From: Scleroderma bovista
Taxonomy: Eukaryota; Basidiomycota; Agaricomycetes; Boletales; Sclerodermataceae
Assembly: GCA_037178675.1 (NCBI GenBank)
Contig: JAYMGJ010000625.1
Coordinates: 1 to 38,785 of the forward strand
Direction: 5' to 3'
DNA length: 38,785 bases
The notes beneath the pieces were generated by a model. The model ran no database searches. It saw only the letters and a program-made list of their open reading frames with translations, and was not told where the DNA came from. A program made the translations under genes and the position numbers. How positions within the stretch are numbered: position 1 is the stretch's first letter; each line of letters starts with the position of its first letter. Of the stretch, positions 10,664-22,604 are shown piece after piece.

Positions 10664-13600
10664 ATGGATACAGGACCACCATCAGGTTCGATACCGTCAA
10701 GCACGACTGAAACCGACGTAGACGATGGCTATGAGTGGGCATCCTTGGATAGTGAAGAGTAAGTCTGCTGCTATCTTAGTTGAAGAGGTTCAAGACTTTG
10801 CACCCAGCCACGCAATTCAGTGCCCAGTGTGCCGGCGGGTGTTCCCCTCGACCAACGCTGTTTGTGAACACTTGTACGATGACCCCGGGTGTAGTCACAA
10901 GTTCATACCCACCCCGTCCGCATTCACTGTACCAGACAGATCCCCAGATAAGCCACGCACCGGCCAATTTCATCCCACGTCAGGCTACATATACAACCTA
11001 TCCGACTCGAACACTTTTGAACGAATGAGACAAGAGGATCGCCATTCCGCAAGAGACAACAACCCATATTTCCCATTTATTGATAGGGACGAATGGGAAT
11101 TGGCGAAATTCCTACATACCAATCTTACGCAAACCCAAATCAATAGCTTCTTGAAGCTTCGTTGGGTAAGCATTCATCCTCACTACATGTGTTGTTTAAT
11201 AATGTTCGTAGGTTAGTTCTAGGTCACAGCCCAGTTTTCGCTCAGCACAGGAACTATTGTCGCTACTGGATGCAATACCAAAAGGGCCGGTTTGGCATTG
11301 CACGAAGATCGACACTAAAGGCTATGTAATGAAGGAGCCGGTATATCTTTTCTGGCGCGATGCATTAGAGGTCACGTGGGAGATCTTCGGAGACCCAGTG
11401 TTTGCCCAACACATGGAGTATGACCCCTACAAGATTTTCGATGGAACTGAACGTGAGTATGGAGAGTGGATGTCGGGTGATGAAGCGCATCGAATACAGG
11501 TCAGTTCATGACATTTCTTACTAGACTGAGACTACAAGTATATGCAGGATCAACTACCAGCTGGCGCCACGATTGTTCCAATAGTCCTAGCATCTGACAA
11601 GGCGCCAGTCACCCGAATGACCGGCGATATTGAAATGCACCCGCTTTTTCTCACAGTTGTGAACATCAACTCGAAGGTCCGCATGAAGGCTACGTCACAT
11701 GCTTGGGCGTGCATAGCTTATACCCCCACACCAGAATTTCTCACCCACCCCGACTTTCACTCAGTTCTGGAGGCACGTGTCTGGCACCGTTGTGTTGACA
11801 TTGTTTGTGCTGGCCTCAAACTTGCCGCGTGCATCGGCACATTCATGAGTGACCCATCCAACCTCACTCGTTATTGCTTCACGCCACTCGTCGCCTACAC
11901 CGCCGACCTCCCTGAGCAACTCATGATCGCCTGCATCACAAAGTCCGTATCTCCTGTTACTATTGCTGAAACGAGCCAGTTTGGCGATGCGATCCTGTAT
12001 GCACCGCGCGACGGCGATCTCACACTACAAAAGCTGCACGAGCTGTGTCAAAAGATAGATCCATGGAGGCTTCAAGAGTTTTTGGTTGAGGTGAAGAAAC
12101 ATAATCTTAACGGAGTCCAGCTTCCGTTCTGGCGGAACTGGCGGTTCTCTAACCCATCCATTTTTCTCATCGGGGAACTCTTACACTACGGACACAAGCT
12201 CTTTTTTGACCATCCGTTTAAATGGTGCAAGGTGGTGTTGGGACATGACGAGATTGATGTCCGTTACCGCACCCAGCACAAGCAGGTCGGCATCCGCCAC
12301 TTTAATGGAGTATCACAAGTCAACCAAATGACTGGCCGCGAACATCACGATCTCCAACGTACTATTGTTGCGACTATAGCTGGCCTCGCAGATCTGGATT
12401 TTGTCTGCGCCATCCGTGCCATCGTCGACTTTCTCTACCGAGCGCAAGCACCAACTTTCACCCCCTCGTCAATCCGTGCCATGGAGGAGTCATTGCAGGA
12501 GTTCCACTTATACAAGGGCGCTATTCTAAGGGCAGGTGCGCGCCGAGGAAAATCCCAGGAGATTCCGCATTTCCAGATCCCGAAACTCGAGCTGCTACAG
12601 TCGTTCAGCCGTGGTGTTCGTAATTCCGGTTCCCTCATCCCATACACCGCAGACGTCAGCGAGCGACTTCTAATTACTCATTGCAAGGACCCGTTTACGC
12701 GTACTAATCGCCAAAGGAGCGGCTTCACACAGCAAATTGTGCTACTTCTTGACCGTGAAGAATCCATCCGACGATTTGACCTTTATTCTCTCCTACGCGA
12801 GAGGGATGTCGGCCTCACAAACATGCCCTTATCATCTGATGATCCTCGCTATGTTGACCCAACAATGAGCTGGGTTCAGCGTATTGCACCAGAAGAGGTA
12901 AACCATTTCCATGGTCCAAGAACCTTTCGCAACCACTTCTTAAAGGGAATCGTCACTGAGGATTCAACCACCGCGTTCCATGTCAACGTGAAACCCGACT
13001 TTGCAGATAAACCACCAAACTACTTGGTTATGACATACCATCTTCCTGACTTCCCAGCTCTCCTGCAGAACTATATTGATGCCATTCCTGGCGATCATCC
13101 TCGGCTCCATGGGCGTCTACTCAAGGGATGGTCAAAGTTCCGACTGCAGTTGCAATCTCACCTTTGTCCGAGCGACCTCCTGCCAAGCCAGCAAGTGCAG
13201 GCTCTTCCGCCCTCGATAGAACATCCTTATGGAAAATGCGATACTGTTTTGGTTCACTATACTCCCCCGTCACCAGGAATATCAAGTAAGTGTTCTGCCC
13301 GCTAAGCAGCAACTGTACTCATTCTATTTTTTTCCAGCTGCTGTTGTTGCTCAAGTTTGCGCTATATTCTCGTTCTCAGCAAGAGGCTCCCCGCTCCCCC
13401 CTGGTTTATCTAACCCATTTCTATATGTCCAATACTTCGCTTTTACAGCAACCCCGGCTCATCAGCCTGACGTTGCAATGTACACTGTCCAGCGTATGTT
13501 TTCTAACAACCCAGATGGTAGTCGATCTCGTGTGGGGGCGATCATCTCGTTGTTGGATGTCATTCACTCTGTCGAGTTGATCCCCAAGTATGGGGTGGCT

Positions 13601-13711
13601 GCCGATCGCAACATAACTTCAGAAACATGCCTTGAACTTTACGACGAATTTTATCTGAACAATTTCACCGATAAAGAATGGTACCATACAATGTATGACG
13701 ACTACCATTAG
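10664..13711 (+). CDS. Plavaka-family (CACTA-related) transposase, apparently intact
   Basis: Five exons (10664-10758, 10808-11165, 11212-11499, 11548-13285, 13338-13711) join in frame to 950 aa. An acidic N-terminus leads into a zinc-finger-like CPVCRRVF..VCEHLYDDPGC near residue 40. Then come the family's YFPFIDRDEWELAKFL block, the central RNase H-like region (LASDKAPVTRMTG and later LPEQLMIACIT..SPVTIAE), a long segment with LHYGHKLFFDHPFKW, and a C-terminal tail with SLLDVIHSVELIPKYG and EFYLNNF. I recognise these blocks as Plavaka, a DDE transposase group of Agaricomycetes. The start at 10664 was chosen because a canonical 49-bp GTAAGT..CCCAG intron then restores phase. No stop or shift was found. 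I could not place its terminal inverted repeats. Confidence 0.87.
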
Positions 13712-14248
13712 TACAAGTAGTATACCATTTGTACTACACATAGCAATGCCCAAGACAGCTCCACCAATCAGCACCTGGGATCGCTAGATCTGGAGCTATC
13801 GTAAGTTGCACGTAACCCATGGGTGTGAAGCGAACATACGCGAGAAGTTGGGTAGTTTACTGATGTTGTAACCATCGGCAGAGGACATGGCTACTGCGAA
13901 AATACAATTAAGGTACTTATTAGTATGAGACTCTAAACTAGTTGCACATCGCACCGACCACCACACACTGTTGCCACAGTGCAAATAGTAAGCAGGAGAC
14001 GACTGACTTGCATTTACAATTGTTTGTATCTCAGCTTCCACAACGCTGCTCAGGTACGTTCAAGCATCTCGTGTTGTTCTTGCTACTTTAGACTGATAAT
14101 AATCTGTTAGACACCGCTACGTACATTGTCGTGTATAGTAGCTGTTGTTCCACAACATTGAGGCACCGTTAGCCAAGATGGTCCACTGCACCGCAGCTTC
14201 ATCACATGTTTTCATTTTTTTCTGTAAGCCCTTGCAATGAGATTGTAA
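13712..14248. other. Gene-poor interval between Plavaka gene and Harbinger element
   Basis: About 540 bp without a convincing gene. An 81-codon minus-strand frame exists (14041-13796) but lacks family signals. The interval probably contains the right end of the Plavaka element, but I could not identify a matching terminal inverted repeat near 10.5 kb. Confidence 0.4.
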
Positions 14249-14313
14249 TGGGTGGCGCTGGGTGGCGCTGGAACCGCTCTGGAAGTGTTCTGGAATTTTT
14301 GAGTTGGTCGGCA

Positions 14314-16108
14314 ATGGCCTGTCGGAGTTACAAAAAGATGCCTCCCATCAGACCCTCTCGTTGTTCAGCACGGCTGCAAGCCCTAGTCAAGCAGCCTCCT
14401 ACTCAACTTACTGTCATGTCGACCACCAGCAATGCCTCAAAAGCACCTCCAAAGTCAACAGTGCCCCCTCAGTCTTCTGTGGGGAGGGGAAATTTGCGTG
14501 GTAGGCCCAAAGGAAAAGGACGTCAACAGTCCACAGTCCTGCAATCTTTGGATACCTTTCAACCCATCCCCCAACCCCCAGCTGCGCCCCCTCCTGTCCA
14601 AGGAGTAACCTTGAAATCCCCTCCCAATATCTCCTGGGATGCAGATCCCACCCACTCAGAGAAGCTTGTTGCTTGGCTTGTATCTCACCCCGCTGATCGC
14701 CACATCCTTTTCCATGATCGTGCAGGAAACTCAAGTGCTACCCCTGCAATCTCCCCAAATGATAAACCATCCGGGAGGAACAAGAAAGATGTGCAAGCTG
14801 CTATTGCTAAGCACATCTTTGAACACGATGACGTATATGCAGAGCTATACGGGTCACATCCTGAGAAATTCTCAGCCTCCTTGGGCAATCAATTGGGAAC
14901 GTAAGTGTCTTCCATCATTTGGATTGTCTTTATGAACTCTTTTCCATCAGGTTGAAGCAGAAATATCGAGAAGCTCGTGGATGCCTCAAGAACACAGGGA
15001 GTGGTGTATTGCCTGGTGGCCCAGATGCCAACATACGAGGTGTGTCCAGAATAATTGCTTGATCGTCTCTGATTGTTGTCATAGCCGAGATCCACCGCAC
15101 TTTCCCCCTTTTCGATGATCTTGACGCAATCTGGCGCGGTATCCCTTCATTTGACAGTCAACTTTCCTTCTCTGACAAAAATATCAATCGCGGTGAGAAA
15201 TTAGCGTCCCTTGTACACCAGAAGAAGCCTTGTGATGGCAAAGATGAAGAATCTCACGGTGACAATATTGGTCAAGCCGAACAGAATGAAGAGGGACCTG
15301 GCAATGAGAAAGGAGGTGACGGTTCTGGTCTCAATGAAGAGGGTGTCGACGATGGTATGCAGATGGACTTTGGGAATGACGAGCCATGCGTCTCTCCTGC
15401 TCAGTTTGATGGTGGCGACAACCCACCAATGGACGACAACGAACCGTTCAATGGAGATGTGGAGATGTTATCTCCCCAGCGCCAGGATGCATTGCCAGTA
15501 TGTCACTCGCACCCATATTATTTTCTTTCATACTCAGCACTGCACATCTAGGCCATTCAGCCTTGGGACAACATGGCACCCTCCACGACATTTAACCTTG
15601 CGCCCAAAGCAAGAACCCCCTCTTATGACAGCCGCACTGCATTTCATCAGCAAAGTCCATATGCCTGACCCCCAGCTCTGCCCGATCTTCTTCAAGTCTC
15701 CCATCCCATCTCTCATCCGATTCCCCGGCTTTCTCTACCACAAAGAAGGGCAGTGCTGGAGCAGCCTCGCGTGTTAAGGCAGAACTTTATGATAAGCTGA
15801 GTGATTTCGGCAAGGAGACAGAGGAGGCATCTGCTGATCGTACTCGACGTTATGTGGCTCGCATGAACTATGCCATCAGGGACAAAGAAATTTCCCTTCA
15901 GCGGGACAAAATACACTTCAGTCGTGAAAATGCCAAGGCTGAATTCAGGCGCCAGGAGGGGCTGAAGAAGTTGGAGATTGAGCTCAAGCAAGCCAAGGAA
16001 AATGCATACTTGAAGCAGATTGAGGCATTGCAATTGCAGGTCTGGCTTGCTGAGTTGCAAAGCAGCAAACAGCCCAGCTCGTCTTCAGGTCCCTCGTTGT
16101 TCAATTAG
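14314..16108 (+). pseudogene. Myb/SANT-like DNA-binding partner of PIF/Harbinger, frameshifted
   Basis: Exons 14314-14900, 14951-15039, 15085-15497 and 15552 onward splice in phase. After a basic, Pro-rich N-terminus (RGRPKGKGR) comes the Myb/SANT-like trihelix: WDADPTHSEKLVAWL, KKDVQAAIAKHIFEHD, NQLGTLKQKYREARG..TGSG, then FPLFDDLDAIWRGIPSF. An acidic Asp/Glu/Gly linker follows. The C-terminal segment (from about 15670) is a long coiled coil (LKKLEIELKQAKENAYLKQIE) but lies in another frame; the first frame stops at TGA 15666-15668. No small intron repairs this well, so I call a frameshift near 15650. In PIF/Harbinger this partner binds the ends and helps bring the transposase to DNA. An ATG at 14338 is an alternative start. 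Confidence 0.7.
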
Positions 16109-16293
16109 CTGAACCATCTACTCATCGCATCTCGTTGTATTGCTATCTCATTGCCTGTGCTGTTGGTACTGGTCTACGTTCTCGGTTGTGTATGCTATGT
16201 GGTGTGTCGTGCATGTTTTTTTTCTCACTGATGTATTGGGACTGTATACTGAATATAACTACCATTGGCCCTTTCTATTGGCAGTATATGTCA

Positions 16294-17823
16294 TCATTCG
16301 AGCATGTTAAGGTGAGTAAAAAGGCGCCTCATCAATTCCCCACGAAACTGCTGACCAGGCGACCCTTCAGGAACATCCACCACAACAGGATTCAGGCAAT
16401 GATCTGGTTCCCTCCCCTCATCCATTGCCCAGCCAGCAGTTGATTCTACTCCAAGCGTGCTCTCAAAACGAATGATCATGTTGTGGAGGATGAGACAACA
16501 CTCCACCCAGTATACCGCAATCTGTAAGTCACGTTCTGTGCGTATCTGTAGATGAAGCTCATGGAGAGACTGGAACCGGCCTTTCAGGGCTGCGAAAGCA
16601 TGTTCCACACAGACTCGGACCTAGTTCAGCACTGATCAAAAGGAGGCCCATCCAATGTCAACCAGCCTGTACGCACCCACGATAAGTACTTGTTGTACAA
16701 GTTCTGAGCTCGTGACAGGCGAGCGGTCCATGGTGTTTTGAAGGGGACAACACACCATGTGTGAGATGGGTATGCGCTATCTGCCCATATCCAATGATCC
16801 TGGAGGATCGTATGCCCAGGATTCCTCGCCAGGTATGTCCCCTGAAATGCATATGCGTCGTGGACGCTTCTGGGATGGCCAAGGCCATAATCAACAATGA
16901 GCAAATTATGCGGCATAACAACCAACTGTGCCACATGAATTTACAGAGATGTAGGAACAGGTATAACACACCTGGCAATTAAGGGAGTACCTCAATTTCC
17001 AATCATAAAAGGTTTCACCGTATATTGACGGCTTCTCGTGCAGGTTAATAGTTGTTCCATCCGCTGCAAAAATTCCACCCCACCATCCATGGCAAGTGCG
17101 CTCTTCGACAAACTTCCTCGCCTCCTCTGCATCTTCGGAAGCTGCGCAAGGGATACCAATAAACTCATTGTGCTGATCAAGGATCACAACCATGACCCGG
17201 TGTGTGCAGTTGATTACTGAACCCACGCTGACACCTGCCCACTGTCCAATGTCTTCAGGTGAAATTGCATTCCCATAGTGGCCAGCGCGATTGAGAAATA
17301 TTGCAAGTTGCACAGCAACCGGGAGCTGTAGGTTGTTTGACCTGCTTTGAAAAATAGGATGATCACTGATGTGATCTAAAATGCAGTCAAAAACTGCGGG
17401 ATTGACACACAATTTTTTACGGAACAAATGAGGGCGAAATTCAGCAAAGTGTTCCAGAAGATGCAACTGTGGTGCACGGAGTGGCCGCTCTTGCAGCTGG
17501 TTCAACACATGAGCATGCTTTGTTTCATCGTGCAGTGCCTGTATCGCATCCAAGAGGCGGCTATATCGCAAGTCTTGGTCATGAAATGAGTCGGAAGAGT
17601 CAGAAGAGGATAACGAGCCAGAATCAAGGTCTGAAGGAAGAATCGGGGATATAGGAGAGGGGGGGGTGATGATGATGGGTTCGAGTGAGTCGTCCGATGA
17701 GAACTCATCGTCCAGATCATCATTGAAATAGGCGATTGTGTTCTTCCATCTCAAATCCACGATCTTTAAGGCCACATAGTCAAGCTCTTCATACAATTCT
17801 TGTTGAAGGGATTTCCAGGGCAT
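16294..17823 (-). CDS. PIF/Harbinger transposase (DDE_Tnp_4 type)
   Basis: Three exons (17823-16972, 16925-16677, 16620-16294) join in phase to 475 aa. The N-terminus carries an acidic, Ser-rich stretch (residues about 35-80). A helix-turn-helix-like region follows: LPVAVQLAIFLNRAGHYGNA then WAGVSVGSVINCTHRV. The catalytic triad is visible: D in FAADGTTINL (about 255), D in WIWADSAYP (about 333) and E in VCVEHAFAALKGRF (about 373). This is the expected DDE_Tnp_4 arrangement of the HARBI1 group. The gene ends 185 bp from the convergent Myb-like gene. The transposase looks intact while its partner is frameshifted, so transposition would probably need a partner from another copy. Confidence 0.88.
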
Positions 17824-18095
17824 GGAGGGCTTCAGCAGGAGATGGGAGATATCTGATTGGAATCTATTTCATTCTATGAATATCTGTTGTTTCATTCTAT
17901 GAAAATCTACTTGATTCTACAAATAAAAGTTGTGTGTGATGGAGCGGATGGTCCCGGTCAACACCGAGCACTGCATTTGTCACTCTGGAGTTTAAATTTC
18001 ATGTAGAAACCTGGAGCTTCCAGAGTCGGAACAGAGCCAGAAACAAAGTGGAACAGAGTGGACCAGAGTGACTTTGAACACCACTAATGTCAAGA

Positions 18096-18330
18096 AAGGC
18101 AAGAATAACCAAAATTATTACATACTACATTATAAGGCATTATAAGGCCGGGTCCCCAGGCTAATGTAAAGCATTTTGCAGTCTGTCGGAAATCAAAGGC
18201 AAAGTGGTAGATGTTGCCAAGGGTGCAAATTGCTAAGAATGACCAGAATCTCCACAAATATTACAGAATAATCATATAACATTATAAACCTAGTCCCCCT
18301 GGCCAAGGTGAAGCATTCTGCAGCCATATG
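18096..18330. repeat. Imperfect direct duplication of about 90-100 bp
   Basis: Two copies, about 18096-18184 and 18234-18330, share AAGAATNACCANAAT, CATTATAA, GTCCCC and GCATTNTGCAG. They lie just right of the proposed Harbinger end. The surrounding 17.9-18.5 kb has no gene I can support. Confidence 0.5.
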
Positions 18331-18485
18331 AGCAGACTAATGCTTATGGATAATTGTCATAAAAATAGGATTGACTAAGCCAAACTGGCATCTTAACTCC
18401 ATATTGGCATCTCCATACTTTTGATGGCATAGAAACTTCTAATGCAAGTTGCTCAAATATTGAATTTTGGACAAATAAGAGATAT

Positions 18486-18835
18486 GTTCATAATGTGCAT
18501 CAGGAAACTTGCATCAGTGCCATATTGGCTCTTGCTAGGCTACTCACTAATGATGTTATTTATTGTCAATAGCCTCCTGAATTACCACATTGCAGCTCAC
18601 CAACAACTTTGCTATTGATGCAAATCACTTACCAGTTAGGAATATAAGTAGAATACATAGCATCCTTATACATATTCATAATGTGCATCAGGAAACTTGC
18701 ATCAGTGCCATATTGACACCTGCTAGGCTACTCACCAATGATGTTATTTATTGTCAATAGCTTCCTGAATTACCACATTGCAGCTCACCAACAAATTGAC
18801 CATTGATGCCAATCACTTGCCAGTCAGGGAGCCCA
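18486..18835. repeat. Direct repeat, two copies of about 160 bp, period 189
   Basis: Copy 1 (about 18486-18647) and copy 2 (about 18675-18835) both read TTCATAATGTGCATCAGGAA, then GCCATATTG, GCTAGGCTACTCAC, TGATGTTATTTATTGTCAA and GCAGCTCACCAACAA, with only scattered differences. No coding potential was seen. Confidence 0.85.
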
Positions 18836-18904
18836 TGTACCTGGTTAGGCCATGTTTTACGGCCAGCAGGGGTCAGGCTGGACTACAGGGTGTCAGGTAG
18901 TTCA

Positions 18905-19745
18905 GTCACAAACCCTCGCAAAAGTGGGTCATCGGACATGTACATTTGCCTGTAAAGGTGGGACTAGCCGGCGCCGGCCGATGCTCGCAGAACTGGGCCA
19001 GGCCGATGTTTTCTATTATTGCAAATCTAGTACAGGCCTGAGGGACATTAATCACTGCAAAACTGGGATGGGCTGATGTTTGATAAAAATTGCAGAACTG
19101 GGACTGGTGGGAGCATTGTAAAACTAGGTCAGGCCTGTTGAACAAAGAAATTGACAAGTGTTGCAAAGCTGGGACTGGCCGATGTTGTAGATACATTGCA
19201 AAACTGGGTCAGGCCTGTTGAAAAAAAAGTTGTCAATTACTGCAAAACTGGGTCAGGCTGACATGGCAGAATTGGGTCAGGCCTTTTGAGGAAAAAATTG
19301 TCAAGCATTGCAAAACTGGGTCAGGCTGACATTGTATATACATTGCAGAACTGGATCAGGCCTGTTGAGAAAAAAAGTTGTCAAGCATTGCAAAACTGGG
19401 TCAGGCTGACATTGCAGAACTGGGTCAGGCCTGTTGAGGAAAAAGTTGTCAAGCATTGCAAAACTGGGCCAGGCTGACATTGCAGAACTGGGTCAGGCCT
19501 GTTGAGGAAAAAGTTGTCAAGCATTGCAAAACTGGGCCAGGCTGACATTGCAGAACTGGGTCAGGCCTGTTGAGGAAATAGTTGTCAAGCATTGCAAAAC
19601 TGGGTCAGGCTGACATTGCAGAACTGGGTCAGGCCTGTTGAGAAACAAAGTTGTCAAGTACTGCAAAACTGGGTCAGGCCTGTTGAGCAAAAAAGTTGTC
19701 AACCATTGCAAAACTGGGTCAGACCCAAAATTGATACACATTGCA
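18905..19745. repeat. 68-bp minisatellite with GCARAACTGGGYCAGGC core
   Basis: Regular 68-bp units are clearest from 19377 to about 19650 (GTTGTC at 19377, 19445, 19513 and 19581). Each unit contains the core TGCARAACTGGGYCAGGC twice, followed by TGTTGAG and an A-rich run. Left of 19377 the units are shorter and more degenerate, so the array has a homogenised right part and a decaying left edge. Confidence 0.9.
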
Positions 19746-19759
19746 GAATTAAATTACTG

Positions 19760-20244
19760 TGCTGACTACCAAAAATGTGGACCATTGATTAGGCAATATT
19801 GTGTACTGTTGGTGTGATAGTGTTGACTACCAAAGATGTGCAGCTTGGATTATCTAATGTTGTGTTCTATTGGTGTGGTAGTGCTGATTACCAAAAATGC
19901 GGACTATTGATTAGCCAATGTTGTGTAGTGTTGTTGTTGTAGTGTACTACCAAAAATGTGTAGTATTGATTACCTAATGTTGGGTACTCTTGGTGTGGTA
20001 GTGCTGATTACCAAAAATGCGGACTATTGATTGGCCAATGTTGTGTAGTGTTGTTGTAGTGTACTACCAAAAATGTGTAGTATTGATTACCTAATGTTGG
20101 GTACTCTTGGTGTGGTAGTGCTGATTACCAAAAATGCGGACTATTGATTGGCCAATGTTGTGTAGTGTTGTTGTAGTGTACTACCAAAAATGTGTAGTAT
20201 TGATTACCTAATGTTGGGTACTCTTGGTGTGGTAGTGCTGATTA
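19760..20244. repeat. About 118-bp satellite, left portion
   Basis: Units contain ATTACCAAAAATGCGGACTA, then a CCAATGTTGTGTAGTG segment, TACTACCAAAAATGTGTAGT, and TGGTGTGGTAGTGCTG. Starts of CCAAAAATGCGG at 19891, 20011 and 20128 give spacings of 120 and 117 bp. The array stops abruptly after GCTGATTA at 20244, where a transposon begins, and resumes in the same phase at 28513. Confidence 0.9.
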
Positions 20245-20292
20245 CACACCTAATCGTGTGTAAGGTTCACCCAACGCCAGACGGCGATTAGG

Positions 20293-21084
20293 TCATGGGA
20301 GGGTCCTGATAAGGCTAACCCAGTGATTTCCGTCGAAGGTATTTAGGTTATTGTGAAATACATAGAACGTACAAATGGTTCCAAATGTATAGCATGGGTT
20401 GTCACAGAGATTGGCCACTCCCTTTCACATACATTCCTGTTCGCTTGAGTCCCAAATACGTGATACATAGTATAAGTCACCTGCCATTATTGTCCTGAGA
20501 AAGGTTCCCGCTGTCATTTTTTTAGAACCTCACAGCTTTATCACGAAACAAGGGGCGGAGGGTCCCTACTTCTAAGGTCAGACAATCGTTAGAGCGAGGG
20601 ACCGACAATTCTCAGTCCTGAGATCAGGCGGTCGTTAGAATAAGGGTCTCGTGTGGTCTAGCATAACAAACATATTGTGGTGAGTGTACCACTAGGATAG
20701 ATGCCTATCATTGTAAATACTATACCATTTCATATGCAACACGAATAGCAACACGAATACTAGTATTATATCAATGCTCTCATACAAGTTGCATGGTCAA
20801 ACTGATGTGATTGCACGGTACGTAGAAACATCGAGTAGGATTAAATTGTAATTAAAATGGAGCATTCGTGAAAAGGACAAGAGTTATACGGTGGCGAGAT
20901 GGGCACCAATTTACCAGATAAGTTTGTTATGGATTGCCTTTTGCCATCCGATCGTGACTTTGTCATAGGCAGGGGTAGCAGGATGCGAGGTAGTTCCAGG
21001 ATAAAGCTTCATATCGGCCTGCAGGCATATAGTGAAGAAGCTAAGAGTAATCGTGCCACAAGTTAAATACACCAAGAAGTGGAC
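20293..21084. other. Non-coding left subterminal region of the 8.27-kb transposon
   Basis: About 790 bp with no convincing reading frame. Near-duplicate GTCAGACAATCGTTAG and ATCAGGCGGTCGTTAG words occur at about 20578 and 20623, each close to an AGGGNCC-type word, and may be subterminal repeats. I see nothing else there. Confidence 0.4.
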
Positions 21085-22312
21085 TCACGACTCAAGACAT
21101 TTCTTACGAGCATCAGAAGTTGCCTCCTTTGATGCATCCGCTCTGATGTCCGAAAGGAGGTGGTCAACGTAGTCCCAAAATTCAGTAGAAACCCAGGCCC
21201 GCGTAGCAATGTCTTGCTCTGGTTGTGCCGCACTTTCATCTTCGTCGATCACAGCAGATCTCCTCCTCCTCGAAGACACAGTGGCCGCACCTTCGTCAAC
21301 AAGTTCGGTGAATGTCAAAAGGGATTTCCGCTACATTTTTTAATTAAATGTCACAGATAAGCAGCGCGTTACACTTACCAAAAAAGCAAACCGCGCCCAG
21401 TGATTTGTCATAGTCTCATAGTGACCAGTTGGCGCCAAAGACTTTGAAAGGTTTGAGATATGCGCCTTTGATTTGATGCTTGCTATCAACTGCAATGAAC
21501 TTGATCAGTAGACTGTCACATAAGTTGGAAGCGCTAACACACCTTTTGTTTCATCCCAGACCTCTGCTGTGTGAGGACTTCTTTGATGAGACTGTCAATA
21601 ATGCACATCATTTCTGGGTCTTCAACCGCTTCTGAAGGAATCTTAAACGTCGACAAGTTCTTCAATGCGAAGGCCTGGTGTGCAACGGTGTTAGAATCAG
21701 TGAATGATTTGTCATACGTACTCACTAAAATATTCTCCGGAAGACCGTCACTATATGCAGTCAAGTTTGGTGACAATAAACAAGCTCGAAGACGGTCTTT
21801 CAAAATGTCCTAAAATTCACAATGAGAACTGGGGGCACAGGCCAATAATCACATACCTTAAATGCATCTGAGCCAATGAACACTTCTGCATCCGATTTTT
21901 TCCTCTCCTGATATTGAGCTATAAGCGTAGCCTGGATGGTCAGCAACAATTCGTTATCCTTGAGCTGGTAAAGGTAGGATGAAAATATGAATGGCATGGA
22001 GTTGATGCGACCTACCAGTACATATTGGTCCAGTGACCCTTCTGGAAGACCCAGATCCTGGCAGATATGAGTAGCCTGTTGCTTACGTCGTTTAAGCTTG
22101 TAGGCCTCTACCGCCTCATCTTCCAATGAATCGGAGCGCGGTCGACGAAGTCGAGGGGTGATTCGAGTGCCTCCAGGGGTGCGATCGGGGATCTGAGACT
22201 CCGGTTCATAATTTGGATCAAGCCCATCTGGCAAGCTGCGAAGGAAATCGTTGTTGTCTTCGTCTGTCTGTTGAAACCCAAGGTCGAGTCGGAAACGCTC
22301 CAAAAGACTCAT
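21085..22312 (-). CDS. Hypothetical 325-aa accessory protein inside the transposon
   Basis: Six exons (22312-22016, 21964-21857, 21809-21726, 21674-21543, 21489-21379, 21330-21085) join in frame to 325 aa. The N-terminus has an acidic stretch followed by a basic nuclear-localisation-like KLKRRKQ (about residue 80). The middle is helical with NELLLTIQATLIAQY, SDAEVFIGSDAF and LLSPNLTAYSDGLPENIL, then a conserved-looking SLAPTGHYETMTNHWARFAFL. A basic RRRR patch and a helical C-terminus end it. I recall this protein type as widespread and unnamed in Agaricomycetes. Its position inside the insertion suggests a transposon accessory protein, perhaps DNA-binding; that is inference. No stop or shift was seen. 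Confidence 0.7.
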
Positions 22313-22604
22313 GGTCAGGCTTGACAGAGGACAAAGGAAACAAGGGTGATTGGCGACTGAAAACGAAAACAAACATGTCACATGACTAATATCCTTTTCA
22401 GGGAAGTCGTTGCACAACCAAAATTAAATAAATAAAAATTAGGATTAAAGTGAGTTGGCCCTCCAACACGCAGATCTGCTTTGAAGACAGTTGAACATAA
22501 TTATCCAAGCAGTCAATATGATCTGCTATGTGTTTCCAGGACAGATTTTATATTGGCAGTCTCAATAATTAAATAGGAGGCAGTACAATGTAGTAGAATG
22601 TAAT

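Larger units (their letters stand above)
14249..18084. mobile_element. Candidate PIF/Harbinger element, two convergent genes
   Basis: The interval holds a Myb/SANT-like protein gene and a DDE transposase gene, the standard two-gene PIF/Harbinger content, facing each other. A TAA sits just outside both proposed ends (14246-14248 and 18085-18087), matching the family's 3-bp TWA target duplications. The right end read inward is GTGGTGTTCAAAGTCACTCTGG. The left end holds GTGGCGCTGGAACCGCTCTGG shortly inside the TAA, an imperfect match. CTCTGG/CCAGAG words repeat near both ends. The gene content is firm; the exact ends are tentative. Confidence 0.5.

Noticed and set aside
10725..10807. ATG 10725 as the Plavaka start
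   Set aside because: It avoids an intron but gives an unlikely N-terminus. Start 10664 with a canonical 49-bp intron keeps phase and yields an acidic leader.
18905..20244. CRISPR-like array
   Set aside because: The repeats are contiguous satellites without unique spacers, and the context is eukaryotic.
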